From positions 2,790,001 to 2,854,000 of the forward strand of contig CADCXD010000001.1 in assembly GCA_902806575.1 (NCBI GenBank): a DNA stretch of 64,000 nt, read 5' to 3'. The stretch is from Jackrogersella multiformis. Taxonomy: Eukaryota; Ascomycota; Sordariomycetes; Xylariales; Hypoxylaceae. Positions 38,219-51,500 of the stretch are shown here, piece by piece. A program made the translations under genes and the position numbers. The notes under the pieces are model-generated. The model was not told where the DNA came from, searched no databases, and was given only the letters and a program-made list of their open reading frames with translations. Positions within the stretch are counted from its first letter, which is position 1. Every line of letters starts with the position of its first letter.

Positions 38219-39080
38219 GATGGGTTAGGGCCGGAGTTGGTAGTGTGGAACGGTTCTCATGATTGGCTGCATCCGGGTTAGGCGAGGTATAAGGCTTAAT
38301 TAAGCCTTGCGTCTAGCATCAACAAATCAAGAAAGAATATCAAAAAAGAATTGCGTGGAATGTTTCGGTGAATTGCTAATTCGACACGATTTTCACACCA
38401 TGAGAAAACGACAATTCGATCCATCGATGCCAGGAACGAAACTTCAAGACTTCTCTGATAATATCTCAACTATCCGACACACTCTCGAGGGAAAGTTCAG
38501 GCTGGGTGGTATCGAATATTGAACTCATAGGATGAATCAGAAGATCAGAATATTGATGGCATAGCAAATACAAACGCTTTCTCATCTTTGATTGTGTGAA
38601 TAGTTAAGGGGAACGCTACGGGCCAAGATTCAATATCTATCTGGCGGATAATACGTGATCATATCAAATGCTCTCCGTCCATAACTTTCTGGGCTAAGAA
38701 ATACGCCTTCCCACGTAGGATATCAAACTTATATGCAGACCATCGTTAACATCACGCGAGCAGTAACGTGTTATGTTAGCCCTGCTCCCGTCTGGGCGCT
38801 CGTGGTATCTCGTGTCACAAACTGGGCTGTGTAGGGCGATGAGACAATCTGTGCGATGGCCAGCTGCACCCCATGGATACAGAGAAGCATTGTGTCATAC
38901 GGTTTTTGTGTTCGAGCCCACGCCATTTAATAAATCCTAGACAACCCAAAGCCACCCCCCTTACAAGCGCTCGCGGACACATGCGAGCACAGAGGGCCCA
39001 TCGGCAGGTCATATAAAACGTCCCAGAGGGGACGATACGATGACGAGATGTCGTCGAGATTGAATCGGTCGGCTCGCCGC

Positions 39081-39179
39081 CGGGTAGCCGCGCCACGGGC
39101 GGGCTGCAGCGGCAACGGGCGTCCAGCACGAGAAGGCGGGAGGGCGAGGTCGTGCCACGCGAATCGACGCGGCTACCCG
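39081..39179. repeat. GC-rich inverted repeat with 12-bp perfect arms
   Basis: CGGGTAGCCGCG at 39081-39092 is exactly repeated in inverse as CGCGGCTACCCG at 39168-39179. The arms are separated by 75 bp of GC-rich sequence inside otherwise A/T-leaning DNA. The function is unknown. Confidence 0.6.
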
Positions 39180-39285
39180 TCGCCACGGGCCCGGAGTTTA
39201 TGGCTAAGTAAGCGTAAATGCAACATACCCGAGCAGCCTAGGTAGGTAGGTACGCCCGGGCCGTTCCCTCAGAGTTCGCGGGTTA

Positions 39286-39307
39286 TGTGTGTGTGTGTGT
39301 GTGTGTG
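39286..39307. repeat. (TG)11 microsatellite
   Basis: Perfect dinucleotide tandem read directly. Confidence 0.95.
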
Positions 39308-40410
39308 CGTACATACCTTATAAGGCCCGAGTCGGTGAGGCTTAACTAAGTTGGCTTCAGCATGCGCGTAGACGTGCGTAGATGTAGAGGGGCGAGGGTT
39401 TTATATAGTTCTTTGGCCGAGTGGTTCCTGGGATTACCTAGTACGTTCCTATAAAACTTCGATGGTGAGATGAGAAGACTAGTGTACCTAGGTAGTCGGT
39501 GGTGGTAGATAGAGCAAGTCTTATGAAGAGTATAGACTTTAGCTAACACACTAGGTAGCACTAGCACAACAATGCATGGGCGGTCGAGATAGTTACCTAT
39601 TTTATATTCTGTATATAATATTAGAACCTTATATGTTTATAGTTCTCTCTTTGCCTTGGTAGAGGAATATTCACATATCTCGGTGCTCTACGAGTCTAGT
39701 TGTTGGCTAAAGTGTACCTTGCTATTAGAGACAAACTATGTAACCTACCTAGTTTTCGGGTTTTCTTAGATGCTTATATCAAGCAAACAATAGCTATTGC
39801 ATGTGTATACTCATGATCTATCGATTCTATAGGTAGGTACCTAGGTAGTCATGGTCAGGCCTGAAGTGCTAAGATACGATGAGTTTAGGTGCCTATTTAG
39901 GTATCATGTACCTAAGCCAATAAAGACTCCGGGAGTAGTTCCGCAGTCCGTTACATCCAATCATGCCAATAGATTTTATTCCTAGCTTATCGATCAACTC
40001 ATGAGGAATGAATGGCTTGCTCGGCTGTTGCATCTGTGATATCACTACTTCATCACTACTTACCTGGATACATGGTCCGTCACCCTAGTGCTACCTAGGT
40101 AACCAATTAAGGCTGCAGCCTCTTCGGTCCCAAGAGTAATGGTCACGTCTGTGACTAGCTGTCTAGATAAATGCTTAAAAGATAAGTCTCATCCTTCGAT
40201 TGTCTTGTATGCAGGTGCTGCTTGTTTTCTTCGAGACGATCCACGATAATCAATCATATTGTGGGTGTGTCGGGAGTTGGACAGAATCGTATTGGGGGTT
40301 GCCGCGCGGCCATACCGACCGATTGTCTACCACCTATGTGCGGTGGTGTTTCCAAGATTTTAAGACGAGGCTGCAGATAGCTATTGTTAATTAGGCCTAA
40401 GTTAAGAATA

Positions 40411-40434
40411 GTACCTACCTAGGTACCTAGGTAT
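40411..40434. repeat. GTACCTACCTAGGTACCTAGGTA palindromic cluster
   Basis: A dense copy of the dispersed CCTAGG palindromic word. Confidence 0.75.
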
Positions 40435-43400
40435 GTATGAGCTATGCGCTACGAGCAAAAATCTTGTAACCATAGGCTTTTGCCGCAAATTTAGACTTGT
40501 AAGTTGAGACTCTTTGATCGTTTGTTCGGGTATATACATCGAAACTTTTACTTCGATACAAACAACTCTGCGATTATAATATCGCAGCCCTAGTTGTACT
40601 CCAACTGTCATTGTGCATGGACAACTAGAACGTAAGAACGGACTCGAGCCCGCTCGAATAAGAACCTTCATGTGAGGAAAAAAGAGATCCGGGAGGGACG
40701 GATGAGTAGGTAGGTAAGTATGCAACCTACCTAGGGCTACTATGCAAGCCCGTGTATGCACTAGTACGAGACAGCTGCATTCGAAGTTTGGTTCCAACCC
40801 AACCAGCCGATGTCATTGTAGGGACTAGACCTCTTACATGTAAGCAGTGCAATTGCACCATCACGGCCATGAGCCCCACGAATACGATATGCGGTTTTGA
40901 GTCGACCTCTCTGCCTCTTAAGAGCTGCCTACCCAAACAAATGTAGCCCACTGGATGTAGTCAAGTTGACATTACCTAGTACCTAGGTCCTAGCAGCATA
41001 GGTAGGTACCTATGTAGGTGTGAATTTTGGTATAAACACTCAGGTACGGATCAATCAGGCTGTGGCCGTAGGCGTAGGGCAAATAATATAGGTAGCGTGT
41101 TCCCGCAGGTGCATCTTGGCGATATGTATGTAGTATATACTTATTGCTTTTTTGGTCCTAGTGATGATCTCTGCGTAGTAGTGGAGGTCACCAAGCTCGT
41201 TCGGGAATAATGACAGGGCGGTGATGTGTGTCCATTCGTAATCCCACCTGGTGTAGCGAGTCCAGCGAGTCGAGGTCGAGACTCACCAACTACATTATCT
41301 GAATATGTATAGTTTGGTTTGTTGATTTTGATTTTGATTATGCGTATGAGTAGATCCAGTCAGAGTATTTGTTACCATTTCGGCGCCGAAATTCTGCAAG
41401 CTAGTCCGAGTGTGGTGGTTTATTCAGTTGTAAAAGCCAATCATTTCTCGTGACTCTCATATACAAAAGCTACTACATAGTATAGATCTGCCTTAAGTGA
41501 AGAGCCGAGATGGGTAATAAGAATGTTTTATCAAGCTGCGCCACACGGGTAGAGGAATATCGATTTTCTGGAAAATACCACTCAGGTATCCCGTAAGGGA
41601 AAACATTTACACACGTTTGACACGTGTGGACGGATCGAAATTCGTATTCTCCATGATGATGATTTGATAGAAAAGTACGAAGTAATCCATTGGGAGGGCA
41701 CTGCCACTAAAGCTTTCCCCACTTACGGTTTTAGGTAAGGACAGTTAAAGATCGGTCGATCACGGCAAAGCTACCTAGGTAGTGGCGTCGGAGGCTGTTA
41801 TTAGCGTTCGATTTAGAAACTCTACTGCAAGCTCTTTATTAGCGTTGCTAGTGCGTTGGCTGAGGGATAACCCTGGAGTTCCGCGTACCTGATTGAAAAG
41901 GGTTTAGAAAGTCCCATTTAGGTATGCTGATAATAGGGATATTAAAGGTACACAATGCTACATGATAAGATGAGTTGCGACTATCTAGGTACTCTAAAAG
42001 TGTGTATTCGTAAGTACATGCTAAGTACCTAGTAGAAAGTTGAGATAGTTGAGATAGTTGAGATAACCGATAATGCATCATTGAAGCCTGTCATGATAAC
42101 AAAGTGCAATTAACCCTGCTAGATACTGAAGTATCGAGTATTAAATGTCACACTTGCCTTAATTTTAATACCATAGAGTGCCTAGGTACCTGGGTAGGTA
42201 GTAACAATCTTATTAGGTGGATGATGAAATGATTGAGTGCGTTTTACGCGAAGACAAATAATAAATTCGAAGCTACAAACATGTTGCAAGAGTCGAACGA
42301 GAATTCTTTATAAATGGATAATAATGATATCTGCCCAGCCAATATCCTTGTCAAGGCTATCGATACGAGAGGTACCTTGGCACCCATATAGGTACCCATG
42401 TCTTGTACGGACCCGATGTACGAAATCGACGTACCGAATACTTAGGTACCTGTGTACAGAAAGATTTGGTTTAGCATCCATGGATTCGTCGCCCCTTGTC
42501 AGGACTCAGGCCACACAAGCTGACATGCATCTATGCCTCTTTTAAAATCAATTGATCATATCAAAAGAGCATCAGGAATTTGGAAGATTCCGCTGGGCTG
42601 GGACGGCATCGGTTGTTCATTGCGATTCATGCCCCCTCGTATCTGAACCTGCGTGCAATTCTTTTTTTGCAACTCACTATTCCTCTAGCCGTTGTCTCTT
42701 CTGTCCTTTCCCTATCCCATTCGCTTTATTGATACTCACGATACCACGATACTCACTTGCTTTGATCTGGTCTGATATAGACGTCTTCATAAGTAATCCA
42801 TCCAATCGGTGATCTTACCTTACGAAGAGGCTTGCACCATTTCGAGCTAAGAAAGCCATTGAATTCATAGCGTTGCTCAGCGACTCCCCGATTTGCTGTT
42901 TGTCAACCTCTCCGTCCCTTAATCGGCTCGAGAAAAAAAGGACGCAAGGATAAGGCGAATCCTTACGACGTTCGTCTTTGAAACAATAATCATTTCCAAT
43001 TAAAAAGTGACGAGCACCAGAAATTCGCAAATTGACGTCACCGAATCCTCATCCCAGCTTCAGACATACGTGTAAGGCATCAAAGCCGTCTCGACATTAA
43101 AGTCAAACAGCAAATCTGAATTAATCCAGTTCAACTCAGCGGTTACAAACTCAACCCCGAAGAAGGAAGAAAAAATCAATTCGTTACATTAATCAAACCG
43201 TTCAACCAATCAATCTACCAATTACTCAGTCAGTGACTCGACGCGCCACCACAAAAATTCACACCACATAGATAATACATACATCCCACATTTGGGCTGC
43301 TTGAATGTTACCTGCCCATACAAAGAGATCGCCAAGGCGCCGGAGTTGTTGATAGGTATCGTGCAATACGACCCATCGACACCGCGGTTCGGTCTAGTCC

Positions 43401-44461
43401 TGTAGAGACTAGTCCTATTGCTATTTTACTAGGGCCTTTTTCGCAGACGGGCTGACGGATAAACAACTTGGAAGCAGTGACGAGCGAAGGCAACATCTGC
43501 TGGCACTAGGTACCCAGATAAAAAGCGCCTTTGTCACCCCTTGTCCTTGAACCGCAAATCCCAACCACGCGAAACCGCGCTTCCCTGAATTTTGTCCCAT
43601 CCTGATACGACTAATGAGCTTGGATGTACCTAATCCGCCGACCGGCATCATCGATACATAGGGTAGGTACACCACCTAACTAGGTACATCGCAACCTAGC
43701 AACCCGCTCTACCTAGCGCAGAAGAAAATAGCAACGACCGCCTGATTGTGCATACCACAACCTTCAAACAGCACAAGTCGTACCTACGTATGTATCACAA
43801 CGCCACACATATACGACCACGCAAGCAAAATTAGAGCGGGAGCACCGGTAACGGTAGTCTTCATAACAAGACAACTAAATTTTCTTCCTCTTTGCTTCAT
43901 CTAAATTTATAATATCTAAGAACACCGCTTGAAATACTAGCAACATACTTGAATCTTTTGATTTTGAAAGAGGAAATAGCTACAATACCTATTTGTTTGT
44001 CTTTAACATCTACCTAGGTACCCGGGGAGTCCCGCGCGCGAACCTACTGTACCTGTGCCGTACCTTTTTTTATGTTTTTGCAAGGGTCGATGCTCTTATC
44101 ACAAAGTATTGTACCTACACCTACACCTACACTACACGTACATACCTACCTCATATGGTACCGTACATACCTTACATCCCATACATAGCTAGGCAGTGGC
44201 AACCCAGATAATCTCTACAAAGTAAAACCTGAACTTTCCCGAAAAATACCTATCCCAGAAATCCACCCACGTCGCCCGCGATAAGGCAAAAGACGGCCAA
44301 ATTTCTACGAAATTACTCTCCACGATCGCTTCCTTGCATATCACAATCGAACCTCGATCCACTTCTACTATCATCTCTCGCTTCCTAGTCCCCACCAGTT
44401 GGTCTGTCCTTTCCGGGATCGACAGCGATAAAACACACGGGCTTTGTCCGTTTAAGACAAG

Positions 44462-45875
44462 ATGGCGTCCGCAAACTATACCCAGCACCCATTGCCTGCA
44501 CCACCGCAGCAAGGGCAATATTACAGCGATTCTTACCAACCGCCTGTTCCTCCTCCACACCAAAACTATATACAACAACAACGCCAGCAACGGCAACAAA
44601 CAGCGCCACCACCACCATCATCATCATCATCACAGCCGCCTCCCGAACCGCAGAGATCGGAGCGGGTCCGACCGAAATCGAGAGCGTTCAGTTTCCGATC
44701 TGATAAGTCCCAGAAGAGCGCAAACCAGAACTCACATCATAAAGTCGACCTTCACGAAACCGCTGCTGAGAAGCAAGCGAACAGACCTCACGGCAAAGCG
44801 GACCCTACATTAGCACTGACTGAATCAGAACCAGGTACGTCGAAAGCTGTAGTGGTAGGATATACGGCTAGAGGATCTAGTTTTACATACTGACGCGGAA
44901 TAATAGCTATGGAGGCGCAGTCTAGGGGCGGAGTCAATGCTATTTCTTTACGTTCTTTTCAGCATAAGGACGCTTATGGTAATCCAATTAGTGAGTATCA
45001 TATCCTTCTATAGTTCTATTCCCATGCTGACGTGCATTAAAGCCGACCCCGACCGATCAAATCCCACTCGAAGTCGATTAGAAAGGCCGCTCGACACAAT
45101 TCGAGCTTTCGAAGCCGCTATTGATGGCGGATATAGTCGCCAGTCTATTTTGAGATCGGATTCGGAGTCGGTAGTAAATTGGAACAAGAGGGCAAGCTAT
45201 TACGGAAGTGAGTAATCTATCTCTTAATATTCTACTCGCTTATACACAATCTCACACAAGATACCGCTAGACAACGGACCGCGTTTCCCTCAAGAGAGCT
45301 ACTATGGGGGTCGATCGAATTCTGCGTTCCGACCGGAGAGTATGATGATGGATCCTAGACAATCTGCGATGACAAATGGCCCGCGAGAGATCTACCACGA
45401 TGGATTCGAAGGTGGTTCATATGGCCATAACAATGCAGGCCCGCGAAATAGGTATTCGCGGATGCAATCGGATCCACACGTGAACGCACGCAGTGTTCCC
45501 GATAGGAACGTTTATCCTATGCCGAATAACCATCGATCATACGAGACGGTCGCATCTGGCTCTGGTAGTGGAAGTTTAGGCGAACCGATGGGATATCAAA
45601 CAGATCCGACAAGCAGCGATAACAGCTCAATCGATCGCCGTTCGCCACCTAAACGTCAAGAACCTATCAACGACTATGGTATCAGCTTCGGCCAACCGCC
45701 ACAAACCCCAAGTCTCGTTCTGGCTAGTTCAGGAGGACCTCCGGCAGTTCCGCGAAAAGAGGGTGGAGCTATTTTAAGAAAGCCTTCCAGAACTGCAGTA
45801 CCTAACGGGTATTCGGAAGAACGTCCGAAAATGGAAAAGCGAAAGAGTTGGTTCAAACGATTTAGTAAATCCTAG
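44462..45875 (+). CDS. DUF2406 family protein
   Basis: Four exons, 44462-44834, 44907-44990, 45043-45207 and 45271-45875, give 408 residues. The first 60 residues are Pro/Gln-rich. The conserved region then spans three exons: FSFRSDKSQKS, KVDLHETAAEKQANR, HGKADPTLALTESEP, QHKDAYGNPI and a block ending RPLDTIRAFEAAIDGGY. This order matches the fungal DUF2406 family, whose budding-yeast members include YMR295C; their molecular role is not established. The C-terminal half is disordered and ends in basic KRKSWFKRFSKS, which could bind membrane or phosphate. Introns have GTACGT or GTGAGT donors; the last acceptor (GCTAG) was picked for frame. There is no signal peptide or membrane helix. Confidence 0.88.
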
Positions 45876-46874
45876 GTTGCTAGGCGAAGGCGAAGCGGCG
45901 GCGTATGTGACGAGTTGTTTTCACACCGCTTCCAATCTCGGGATACCCCTATCTCTACGACCTCCGGCATTCTCATAATTGATTCCTTATGTCATACTCA
46001 ATATGGACATTACCCTAGGCGACACAGTTTTGACCATAATAATTGGACCATGCGGCATGGAGTGGTTCACATTTGTATCTCGAATGAAGGGGTTTAGTTG
46101 AAGATTACGTCCTCCCCCCGAAAACAACATAAATACGATGCTCAGTATCTAGTGAGGAGGAGCGCCTCTTGCTCGGTATCGCATTGGTGGCGATGGAAGT
46201 AGGTTTTGGTGGATTATGATACGGTAGCATTAGGTGGGGAGTTGGCATTGTAGGAAGGTTATGTTCATGAGGTTAGGAATATATGCAAGGTCGAGCAAGC
46301 TTGCTAGTCACATACCTTATTGCCATCCTTAATACCCTGTTTCCTATCCTCCTTGGGGCAAATATATGCAGCCCTTTTCAGGTGCAGGTGGGAAGAGTCC
46401 GGACAGGCGAAGGGTTTGGCTCTCTAATGGCTCTGATACAGGTAGCCATTTGCTAAATAGAAATCCATGGATGTCACTGTTGGCAAATGCTAAATTGTCG
46501 GCATTGAGCCATGAAATGGTGTTTTTTTATTACCCCTAACCCTTAACTCTGAAGAGTAATTATGTAGGTCGTCCGAAAGGGGCAGACAGAGTTCAGAGAA
46601 TAATCCCCTAATGTAGATGATTTCCACTATAGAGTTAGTTGTAAATTCATACGCCACATGATAAGCGTGCTGCCTATATGATGCATAGGAACGAACATTC
46701 CAGTTCCCCAAAGATGATACAAATTCTGAACCAGGGCTCTGCCATCACTCTTCCGGAATTCCGGCATCGTCTACCAAGCAAGGCCCCCGTCCCCGAATCT
46801 TCGATGACGTGAGTCCATAGCAAGACACTCCCTACAAAAGGGCATCCCAAACCAGAGCGCTCGAACCGGTTCGA
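45876..46874. other. Intergenic region between convergent DUF2406 and VMA21 genes
   Basis: Contains the two 3' ends; no other feature was seen. Confidence 0.5.
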
Positions 46875-47448
46875 TTATTCTTTCTTGCCTGCCTTCTTCT
46901 TTGCCTCGAGTTGTTCTGACTGGTCTTCGCTCATAGCTACGATCACGTAGCCTAAGAGGACCACGTTTGCCATAAGAGCCGCCAGGCCTCCCGCATATGT
47001 AGAATTTCCTACTCGATTTGTCAGTGTGCTTAGAGGTGTGTGGGTTGTGATGAGTATGTACGGAATATACGGGGAGCAACTCTCCGTGACAGAGAAGGAA
47101 AGAGAAGGAAAGAGAAGGAGAGGGGTTGGGCAGATGATGAGGTAACTTCGGTTCATACCTTTGAAAATAGTGTTGACCGTCACGAAGTAAGAGCCAATTG
47201 GCACCACTACCATGGCGAAAGTGAATGCCAGGAGCTTGAGAATCACATGCCTGGCAATCATGTAAGTATGAGGTGATTAGACGAAAAGAGTGAGGTGTGC
47301 CAAAGAAGGGATAGAGTCTTCGGAGAAAACTGTCTACTCACATAGGAACCGCCGGTGCTGTGCTGCTCGACTGTTGATGATCGACATTGTCATCATCATC
47401 TTTGTCAAGGATGGTCTTCTCTGTGGAAATGATACGACGGGTTGTCAT
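46875..47448 (-). CDS. VMA21: V-ATPase assembly factor VMA21
   Basis: This ER membrane chaperone escorts the V0 sector of the vacuolar H+-ATPase during assembly. Exons 47448-47342, 47250-47159 and 47008-46875 give 110 residues, the normal length. It begins MTTRRIISTEKTILDKDDDD. Two membrane helices follow: HVILKLLAFTFAMVVVPIGS, ending before YFVTVNTIF, and ALMANVVLLGYVIVAMSED. The loop GNSTYAGGL is conserved in fungal VMA21. The C-terminus ends KKAGKKE, a lysine-rich tail compatible with ER retrieval. The second intron contains a CTTTCCTTCT polypyrimidine repeat. The promoter region is shared with the divergent FUN30-type gene. Confidence 0.95.
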
Positions 47449-48556
47449 TGTACTTGTCTTCTTCTTCTTCCTCACTGTTGGTATACACACAAAAAGATTG
47501 ATAAGAACCGAAGACGCTTAGGCTCAACAATCGTATTATGGTTTGCGGTTGGTTGTGCTAAGGTTCGTTTAGGAGACTACCTCTAGGTAGGTAGGTAGTT
47601 AGGAGTTGATGAGGCTCAAAGAACCAATACCTAACAATGATTAACAGTTGAGCTATGTATCCACGTATACCAGGTACCTAAGAGACAATAAGTTTGTTTG
47701 GTGTATGATTTGTATTTTTAAGATATTGTTCTCTTAAATTTGCAGGGAAAGTTGAGTGATGAAAGGAGGACTCTTTGATGTGCCTACGTAGTACGTACTA
47801 AACAATATGTACCTAGGTACCTAGGCAATGAAACCTTGGAATTGGAATATGTATGTACATATAGGTACTTTACCTACATGTGGTATTATTGGTACCTAGG
47901 TACTTGTGCTGCACCTTCACCTTCGCTTTCTCTCAAACACTTTAAGATAAGACCATGCCAGCTACCAGATATATTCCAAGGTTTCCGTCTCTATATTATG
48001 TATCAGAAAATTCACTTTCTTTCAAATTTGATTCCAGACTAACTTGAATGTCTGTATAATCTGACTCTCTGAGACTCTGAGATACTTACGTAGGTACGTA
48101 GGTACTTAGGTACTTGGTATCAAATCAATTAAACATTCCCCACGTCAGCTGATAGCGCGCTAGAGGCGCCCCACTTACTCCGGTTTTTTTCCCGCGTCAC
48201 GGCGCGTGCCCACTCCTGCGCCCCTGCACTTAACGTTAAAAAAAGGAAAAGGAAAGTTGCACGCGGCTGCAACTTCTATTTTGTCATAATAGTCTTTATA
48301 TATCTTTCACCAATCTCTTCAATCAACATCCTACACCGTCTTTACTTCAGGCAAGAAGATCCACCAACTTTATCGACCGCATATTCTCTTAAACCTGTCG
48401 CTCGTTTTTTTTTAAATAGCCACCGCGCACGGTTGCTACGCACGATAACGAATCCTCCCCTTTTTAGGAATTTTGAAGTTGAGGCTGTCCTCTTTGAGAT
48501 CAAAGACTCTACCTTTACTACTCTCAACCAGCTTTGTGAACTAAATACTCACATTG
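47449..48556. other. Shared promoter region of VMA21 and the FUN30-type gene
   Basis: 1.1 kb between divergent starts, with a CCTAGGTA cluster at about 47810-47826. The last 200 bp before the remodeler are pyrimidine-rich. Confidence 0.4.
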
Positions 48557-51500
48557 ATGATGAGGCGAACATCTTCGCCGTTCACAGGCAGAGGCTCTGC
48601 CTCAATTCCTGGCACCCCGGGGTTGAGTCGCAGTGGCCAGCCTAGTGGTCGAGCGCAGAACTCTAAGGCCACGTATATCGAACTAGATGAGGATGATATT
48701 GAACCGGACGAGCTTGCAAATGGCAGTGTTCCATGTTCTTCACCCTACTTTACCCAGCCGACGCAAATAATTAACAGAGCTACCCAGCCTACACAAATAG
48801 CAAACCAAAGGACACTAAAGCAGCCGTCTTCGCCTCTAGTGCCAAGTACACCCAGCACGGCCATTGAAATTCCTGCTTCATCGCCGTTCCAACCGAAGAG
48901 TCGAGCGAGAGCCTCTGTAGAATTGGATAAGAAGCCCAGCACGGCTAGTAGAGTAGGGTCATTAATGGCTCCGGCGGGAACTTCCTTCAGACCACCTACG
49001 GTGCAGAAGGCATCGCGCGGGGCTAAAGGTCCTATAGGCCAAAGAGACTACTTGGAGATTTCAGATGATGAGTTAGTGGAGGATTATAAGAAGCACGACA
49101 GCTCGGATGATGAACCACCTAGCAGGGGGGATATACGGCCTTCCTCTTTCGTGAATGAAGAGAAACCATTGCTCTCGCTGTCGAATTCCGGGGCTAAATA
49201 CTTCCAGGAAAGGGACATATCGCTTACTGATATTCGGGATGTCAGATTACGACACTTGACCAGCCAGGTTTACAAGATTGTTCAGAAAGTTGATCCCAGT
49301 GTTGCCGTTCGAGCTTGTAAGGAGGCATTGCAGAAGGACGTCAGCTGGCAAGTTTCCAAGGCTGTTGACCTGTTAACAAGGAAGCATGGCAAAACCTCCT
49401 CCTTGTCAAAAGCTACCGGCGGTACTACTGATGGTACTGAAGCTGCCGGCAATATGAAGTGCAATGACGAGGACGAATTGACCCCAGTGTCTCTTAAAAA
49501 AGGGCTTGCTGTCCCTCCACGAAACAATTTGCACACTTTCCTTAAAAAAACACCTTCTGGTGCAAATTCAGCCGGGTCTTCTCAACATTCTCGCCCACAA
49601 AGTTCGACCAATTCAATATCGTCAACAAACACAAAGGACAATCTACCTCGCCGGCGTCTTGTACAAGGTCGAAAACAATCCGTAACACCATCTGCAGTAT
49701 TTTCTGTTTCATCTTCACCTACATCATCACTCACAAGTCTTACAAACTCACGAGACCCTTCACCTCCTAGTGTCCTAGCAATGGCAGCTGCCGTTGCTAA
49801 TCCTTCTGAACCCGAGGAGGTGCCTCGCACTCGCCGACGTCTCATTCGAGGACGTCGTGATAAATCGCCGCCTATCTCGATCACCATCCCATCTGATTCC
49901 GAGGACTCACTCCCAGCTAAATCTACTCGAGGTCGACCCCAGAAGAAAAAGAGACAGCCAGAGAATGAACTAGATCTCGATACAACCATCCCGAGCCCGC
50001 CGCCTAACAAGAAGATGAGGTCTGGGCCAACTCGAGAAAATTTATCCGATTCGAAACCTCCGCGTTCTAAAAAGCGTAAGGCTAAATATGAGGCTGAACG
50101 TGAAGCTTCGGCAGAATCAACGAGCGACGAAAACTATGATGATGACGCCAAACCCGCGAGTGAAAGTAAGCAGTTGCAGAATGTTCTTCATTACCTCAAC
50201 ACGTGTACCGCTGAGGCTCTTAGTCGGATGATTGGGTCAGCCCCCAATGCTAAGCTCATGGTATCTGCCCGACCATTCCAAAACATCGCCGCTGCTCAAC
50301 AGGTATCGCGGATCGAAAAGGCGAAATCTAAGGCCAAAACTAGATTGGTAGCGATTGGGGATGACATTGTGGAAAAACTGACTTCGTGGATGGAGGCTTG
50401 TGAGGCGGCAACCGCCGTTATTAATGAATGCGACAAGAGAGGCAAAGACATCAACCTTACCATGTCTACCTGGACCGTAGACAAGAATGGCATGCCCCGG
50501 ATCGACACCGAAGGATTAGACGGATTACCTATCAAGAGCCAGCCTAAGTTGATGAGTAAGTCGGTTCAGTTGAAGCCGTACCAGCTCTTAGGCCTCAATT
50601 GGATGCGCCTGCTGCATTCTAGGGGGTACAGCGGAATTCTTGCGGACGACATGGGTCTCGGCAAGACCTGTCAGGTCATATCCTTCATCGCCCACCTGGT
50701 CGAATCGAAGCGTGAATCTGACACCAGGGCGCCCTGGCCGAATCTAATAGTAGTGCCGCCAAGTACTTACGAGAATTGGATATCTGAATTCGAGAAATTC
50801 GCGCCAGCAGTCAAGGTTTTGGCCTACTCGGGCAAGAGTCGGAGAGAGATCAGCCCAAGAGATGCGCAGGGGCATCATGTCGTCCTAACAACGTATCCGC
50901 AGATAGAGAGGCAGCGGGATGATCGGGTTTGGCTACAAAAGATCAAACCATATGTATGTGATCCCTTTCCACTCTTATTCCTCGTCCAAGTTTGACTAAC
51001 TAGTGTTTAGGCTGCCATCTTCGACGAAGGCCACAGGCTGAAGAATCAAGACACTATGATCTATAAACAGATGATGCAAGTGCCGACTGAGTGGCGCCTG
51101 ATCCTCAGCGGCACGCCTGTGCAGAACAACCTAAAGGAGCTTCTTACTCTACTCCGATTCATCGAGCCCAGTCTATTTGAAGAGACATCTTTCGAAACCC
51201 TTAATACAATATTCGAAACGAAGGTCACCAGCAAGGACGTTCTTAACTTTGCAGCGTTAGCATCGGAACGTGTTGACCGTGCGCGTGCGGTCATGGCCCC
51301 GTTCATCTTGCAGAGACGCAAAGAAGACGTCCTTGACCTCGCTAAGAAGACTGAACGCCTCGAGATCGTAGGGATGCACGATATTCAGAAGGAAATATAC
51401 GATTCGATCAAAGGCAAATACCTGCTCCCGAACGGTGTCAAGTCTAAAGAGAGTCATCCCTGGATGCAACTCCGAAAGGCCGCAATCCATCATCAAATGT

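Larger units (their letters stand above)
38219..44461. other. 6.2-kb intergenic desert
   Basis: No frame here has convincing protein character and no RNA gene was recognised. Contents: palindromic words (for example 40411-40434), a TG microsatellite at 39286-39307, an inverted repeat at 39081-39179 and a GAGATAGTT repeat near 42042-42064. The last several hundred bases probably hold the promoter and 5' UTR of the DUF2406 gene. Confidence 0.5.

Noticed and set aside
38859..38925. Possible tRNA with GTTCGAG-like T arm
   Set aside because: The arms do not pair into a cloverleaf and no A box lies at the right distance.
39048..39245. 65-codon plus-strand frame in the GC-rich island
   Set aside because: The open frame follows from GC content around the hairpin; composition is Arg/Ala/Gly-rich without motif.
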